Shown here in pieces: positions 7,045 to 9,030 of a DNA stretch of 9,030 nt (positions are counted from its first letter, which is position 1; each line of letters begins with the position of its first letter). Made by a program: the position numbers and the translations under genes. The stretch comes from Gordonia sp. (in: high G+C Gram-positive bacteria) (lineage in GTDB: Bacteria; Actinomycetota; Actinomycetes; Mycobacteriales; Mycobacteriaceae), in the NCBI GenBank assembly GCA_030152405.1, contig JASLJL010000402.1:1-9030 (forward strand), in the 5' to 3' direction. The notes below the pieces were generated by a model. It was not told the origin of the DNA. It worked only from the letters and a program-made list of their open reading frames with translations, and searched no databases.

Positions 7045-8400
7045 ATGAGTGGTGGACGATGCTGGTCGTCGATCGTCGCCACTGCTGACGAACGCGCCGC
7101 GATCCGACTCGGACCCGACGCCGAATGGCTCATCGGGTGTGTTCTGCAGGAGGGGCACCCCGGCGCGCACGCGTCCGACGGCGATCAGGCCCATCACGGT
7201 CGACGCCGGTGGCTCGTCTGGGGAGACTTCGCACGCGGAGCGCAGATGGTGCGCGACGAGGACCCCTGCCCGATCGCATCGATCGACGGGTCCACGTGTC
7301 TGTTCTATCGCGGACACAGCGGCCGCCACACCTTCGCCCCGCCGGTGCCCCCGCCGCCCCCGATGACCGCGCCGCCGCGACCGGACTTCGGGTCGCCGCT
7401 CGACCGGCGGCCCGCTGCGGCTGCGGCGTACGTGCCTCCGGAGCGTCCCGGACTGTCCGCGTTCGACCTGGATCCGGATCCGCCGACCGAGGCCTTCGAG
7501 CCGCTTCCCACTCCGCCCGGCTGGCCGCACACCGCCCACCCGCGCACGGTCGATCCGAACACCGCCGACTCGCGCACCGCGATGGATCGACTCTTCGACG
7601 GGTTGCCGTCGCTGAAGGCCGAGGACGCGCCCTTCGTTCCGCCGTCGCCGGACGGGACCTGGAACACGTTCGACGAGCCCGTCACCGGAACGTTCGCCAC
7701 CACAACGTTCCCCGCCGAGACGTTCGCCGTCACCGACGAGAGCGTGCCCGCCGACGTCGTCGACGTCGAGGTGGTCGAGGAGATGCCGGACCTCGGAGAC
7801 GGGGTCCACGCGGGCGCCGACGGTGCGGGCGATCGCGACAGCGTGCTCGACATGACCGACGTGATCGAAGTGGTGGACTCCGCGGGCGACTGGTCGGCGG
7901 TCCATCCCGAACCGGTGATCGCCGAACCCGAACCGCCCGTCACGACCGGGCCCGCGAGGTTCGAGCCCGCGGACGACCGCTCGGGCAAGCGGCAGAAGCA
8001 CAAGCGCAAGAAGGTCGACAACGCGTACGAGCCCTCTCTCGGGGACGATGCGCCGGGCGGTGCCACCACAGTTGTGTTCCGGGACGATCCGGACGCCACT
8101 CTCATGGAAGTCAGGCCGACGTCGGACTCGGTGCTCACCACGTCGATTCTGCAGGTCATCGCGTCGAACGACGATCCTCTGCGCATGGGTGTGCCGACCA
8201 CGCTGCGGCGTGCGATCGTTCCGCCCGCGGAGACGCCCGAGCTCGAAGCCGGTGATCTGAAGGCGATGACCGTCGCGGTGCGCGACGCCGCCGAGCGGCT
8301 TCGCGCGGAGGCGGCGTCGGACGACGCGGACGACCTTCGCGAAGCCCTGCGCGACGTCGCGGGAACCATCGCGGCCATCGCGGCCCGTCTCCCGGAGTAG
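7045..8400 (+). CDS. Uncharacterised protein with two C-x5-H-x3-H motifs and disordered acidic/Pro-rich middle
   Basis: I do not recognise this 451-residue protein. The N-terminal hundred residues hold two copies of C-x5-H-x3-H: C32/H38/H42 (CVLQEGHPGAH) and C85/H91/H95 (CLFYRGHSGRH). Each is preceded by another cysteine (C6 and C75), so each unit could supply a Cys2His2 metal site, or the two could pair. Between them is a Trp-containing stretch RRRWLVWGDF (53-62). Residues about 98-310 are low complexity, Pro-rich (PPVPPPPP near 99-106), then rich in Asp, Glu, Thr and Val, and probably disordered. A basic cluster GKRQKHKRKK (314-323) follows. The C-terminal part (about 340-451) looks folded and ends in a helix, LKAMTVAVRDAAERLRAEA, and a second one to the stop. 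ATG 7045 is chosen over GTG 7039 because AAAGGGG (7031-7037) is seven bases from the ATG but only one from the GTG. No signal peptide or membrane helix is seen. Confidence 0.8.
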   Translation: MSGGRCWSSIVATADERAAIRLGPDAEWLIGCVLQEGHPGAHASDGDQAHHGRRRWLVWGDFARGAQMVRDEDPCPIASIDGSTCLFYRGHSGRHTFAPPVPPPPPMTAPPRPDFGSPLDRRPAAAAAYVPPERPGLSAFDLDPDPPTEAFEPLPTPPGWPHTAHPRTVDPNTADSRTAMDRLFDGLPSLKAEDAPFVPPSPDGTWNTFDEPVTGTFATTTFPAETFAVTDESVPADVVDVEVVEEMPDLGDGVHAGADGAGDRDSVLDMTDVIEVVDSAGDWSAVHPEPVIAEPEPPVTTGPARFEPADDRSGKRQKHKRKKVDNAYEPSLGDDAPGGATTVVFRDDPDATLMEVRPTSDSVLTTSILQVIASNDDPLRMGVPTTLRRAIVPPAETPELEAGDLKAMTVAVRDAAERLRAEAASDDADDLREALRDVAGTIAAIAARLPE

Positions 8401-8443
8401 CAGTCCCGGCTCGGCAGATGTGGGCCGTCTCACCTCCTTTCCA

Positions 8444-8458
8444 TACCCCCTAGGGGTA
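8444..8458. promoter_or_regulatory. Candidate CsoR operator 1, overlapping the csoR -35 region
   Basis: TACCCCCTAGGGGTA is a near-perfect inverted repeat (six of seven pairs match around a central T). Its C-run/G-run flanked by TA is the form of known copper-responsive CsoR operators. Its right end overlaps the predicted -35 hexamer of csoR, where binding would block RNA polymerase; copper binding to the repressor would release it. Confidence 0.75.
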
Positions 8459-8485
8459 GACAATCGCTCCGTGGGCGAGTACTAC
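8457..8485 (+). promoter_or_regulatory. Predicted csoR promoter (-35 TAGACA, -10 TACTAC)
   Basis: TAGACA (8457-8462) matches five of six bases of TTGACA, and 17 bases later comes TACTAC (8480-8485). An alternative -10, TACTAA, is at 8483-8488. Transcription would start around 8492, inside operator 2. The two operator-like palindromes therefore bracket the promoter, fitting autorepression of a csoR-led copper operon. Confidence 0.5.
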
Positions 8486-8488
8486 TAA

Positions 8489-8505
8489 ATACCACCAGGG
8501 GGTAT
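8489..8505. promoter_or_regulatory. Candidate CsoR operator 2, at the predicted csoR transcription start
   Basis: ATACCACCAGGGGGTAT is a 17-base inverted repeat with one mismatched pair around a central A. It shares the TACC...GGGGGTA core with operator 1, and their centres are 46 bases apart (8451 and 8497). That could let two CsoR tetramers bind on either side of the promoter. Confidence 0.72.
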
Positions 8506-8522
8506 GAGGAAAGGTATGGAGC

Positions 8523-8846
8523 ATGTGCGCTGCACACGAGACCGACAGCACTGAGGAACACAGCCATCACGGCTACATCGGCAACCAAGCCGGATACGTC
8601 CGTCGCCTCAAGCTCATCGAGGGGCAGGCGCGCGGGCTGCAGCGGATGGTGGAGGAAGAGGCGTACTGCATCGACATCCTCACGCAGGTGTCCGCGATGA
8701 CCAAGGCCCTCGAAGCGGTCAGTCTCGGCCTGCTCTCCGACCACATGAATCACTGTGTCGTCTCGGCGGCCCGCGAGAGCGACGAAGCCGCCGACGCGAA
8801 GATCGCCGAGGCCATGAAGGCGATCACCCGCCTGGTCAAGTCCTGA
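8523..8846 (+). CDS. csoR: CsoR-family copper-sensing transcriptional repressor
   Basis: The 107-residue all-helical protein belongs to the CsoR/RcnR/FrmR (DUF156) family, whose tetramers bind GC-rich operators and let go when Cu(I) binds. The Cu(I) ligands Cys-His-Cys are in place: C49 in EEEAYCIDIL, and H74 and C78 in DHMNHC, equivalent to C36, H61 and C65 of M. tuberculosis CsoR. The conserved RLKLIEGQARGLQRMV segment (28-43), used for DNA binding and packing, is intact. This ligand set favours copper over the persulfide sensor CstR or the nickel/formaldehyde members. The N terminus (1-20) is an extra tail with C2, H5, H13, H15 and H16. ATG 8523 has AGGAAAGG ending eight bases upstream; the ATG at 8516 is out of frame. 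The palindromes upstream and the HMA-domain gene 52 bp downstream support a copper-homeostasis operon. Confidence 0.95.
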   Translation: MCAAHETDSTEEHSHHGYIGNQAGYVRRLKLIEGQARGLQRMVEEEAYCIDILTQVSAMTKALEAVSLGLLSDHMNHCVVSAARESDEAADAKIAEAMKAITRLVKS

Positions 8847-8898
8847 CCGGTCGCCGACCCGCCGATCGATCACCCGAACAATCACTGAGGAGTACATC

Positions 8899-9030
8899 AT
8901 GAGCGAGATCACCACCATCACCGTCGACGGCATGACCTGCGGACACTGCGCCGCATCCGTGCGAGAAGAGATCAGCGAACTCGTCGGCGTGCAGAACGTC
9001 GACGTCGACGTCGCCAGCGGTCGCGTCGAC
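8899..9030 (+). CDS. HMA-domain copper-binding protein, CopZ-like chaperone or CopA N terminus (partial)
   Basis: The first 44 residues of a heavy-metal-associated (ferredoxin-like beta-alpha-beta) domain are visible; the right edge cuts the gene. The metal-binding loop GMTCGHC (11-17) presents C14 and C17, which hold Cu(I). The first beta strand (ITTITVDG), the helix (AASVREEISEL) and the start of the second strand (VQNVDVDVASGRVD) are as expected. TGAGGAG (8886-8892) lies six bases before ATG 8899. A free-standing CopZ chaperone of about 68 residues, passing copper to a CopA exporter, is most likely given the position after csoR. An N-terminal domain of the P-type ATPase itself cannot be excluded from the visible part. 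Confidence 0.88.
   Translation, partial: MSEITTITVDGMTCGHCAASVREEISELVGVQNVDVDVASGRVD

Larger units (their letters stand above)
8436..8514. repeat. Long inverted repeat spanning the csoR promoter and ribosome binding site
   Basis: The left arm CCTTTCCATACCCCC (8436-8450) is the reverse complement of the right arm GGGGGTATGAGGAAAGG (8498-8514), except for two extra bases in the right arm. The arms extend beyond the operator cores: the right arm contains the GAGGAAAGG ribosome binding site of csoR, and the left arm holds its complement. About 47 bases separate the arms. Confidence 0.7.

Noticed and set aside
8401..8435. Possible terminator after the CHH-motif gene
   Set aside because: I see no stable GC hairpin followed by a T-run here. 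The only strong inverted repeat nearby is better explained as the csoR control region.
6985..8463. A 492-residue minus-strand open frame opposite the CHH-motif gene
   Set aside because: The plus-strand gene has a placed ribosome binding site, a stop before the csoR regulatory region, G/C-biased third positions and duplicated motifs. The minus frame would run through the operator and is Arg/Gly/Val-rich without motifs.

Overview
High-GC DNA with codons strongly biased to G/C in the third position, several GTG or possibly leaderless starts, and a DUF3068/PorA-family gene point to a mycolic-acid actinobacterium (Mycobacteriales/Corynebacteriales). A Gordonia-like or related genus is my guess; the sequence alone does not prove the genus. 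Gene density is normal. No gene-free stretch exceeds about 130 bp, and I see no tRNA, rRNA, CRISPR array, insertion sequence or phage gene.

Minus-strand block (1-5271/5274). In transcription order: an ABC1/UbiB-type atypical kinase; a DUF3068/PorA-family membrane-anchored protein whose start overlaps the kinase stop (ATGA); a dye-decolorizing peroxidase (DyP) ending in an encapsulin cargo-loading peptide; a family 1 encapsulin shell protein; and the N-terminal part of an ABC exporter resembling the Rv1273c type, which runs off the left edge. DyP and encapsulin form a known nanocompartment system: the DyP C-terminal DGSLGIGSLR tail docks inside the shell. A TANNNT -10 element six bases before the DyP GTG suggests a separate, leaderless transcript for DyP-encapsulin that starts just after the end of the DUF3068 gene.

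Divergent plus-strand block (5399-8400). nadB (L-aspartate oxidase, first step of de novo NAD synthesis) has all its expected active-site residues but no nadA or nadC beside it. Next comes an unrecognised 451-residue protein with two copies of a C-x5-H-x3-H motif at its N terminus, a long Pro/acidic low-complexity middle, a basic cluster and a helical C terminus. This is the least explained gene here.

Copper block (about 8436 to the right edge). A csoR-family repressor gene has two GC-rich pseudo-palindromes of the CsoR operator type bracketing its predicted promoter. It is followed by the start of an HMA-domain gene (copper chaperone CopZ, or the N terminus of a CopA ATPase), cut by the right edge. 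The whole promoter sits inside a long inverted repeat whose right arm includes the csoR ribosome binding site.

Nothing in the window is clearly a new system. The best candidates for a second look are the CHH-repeat protein, the csoR leader architecture, and a possible functional link between the encapsulin and the downstream exporter.
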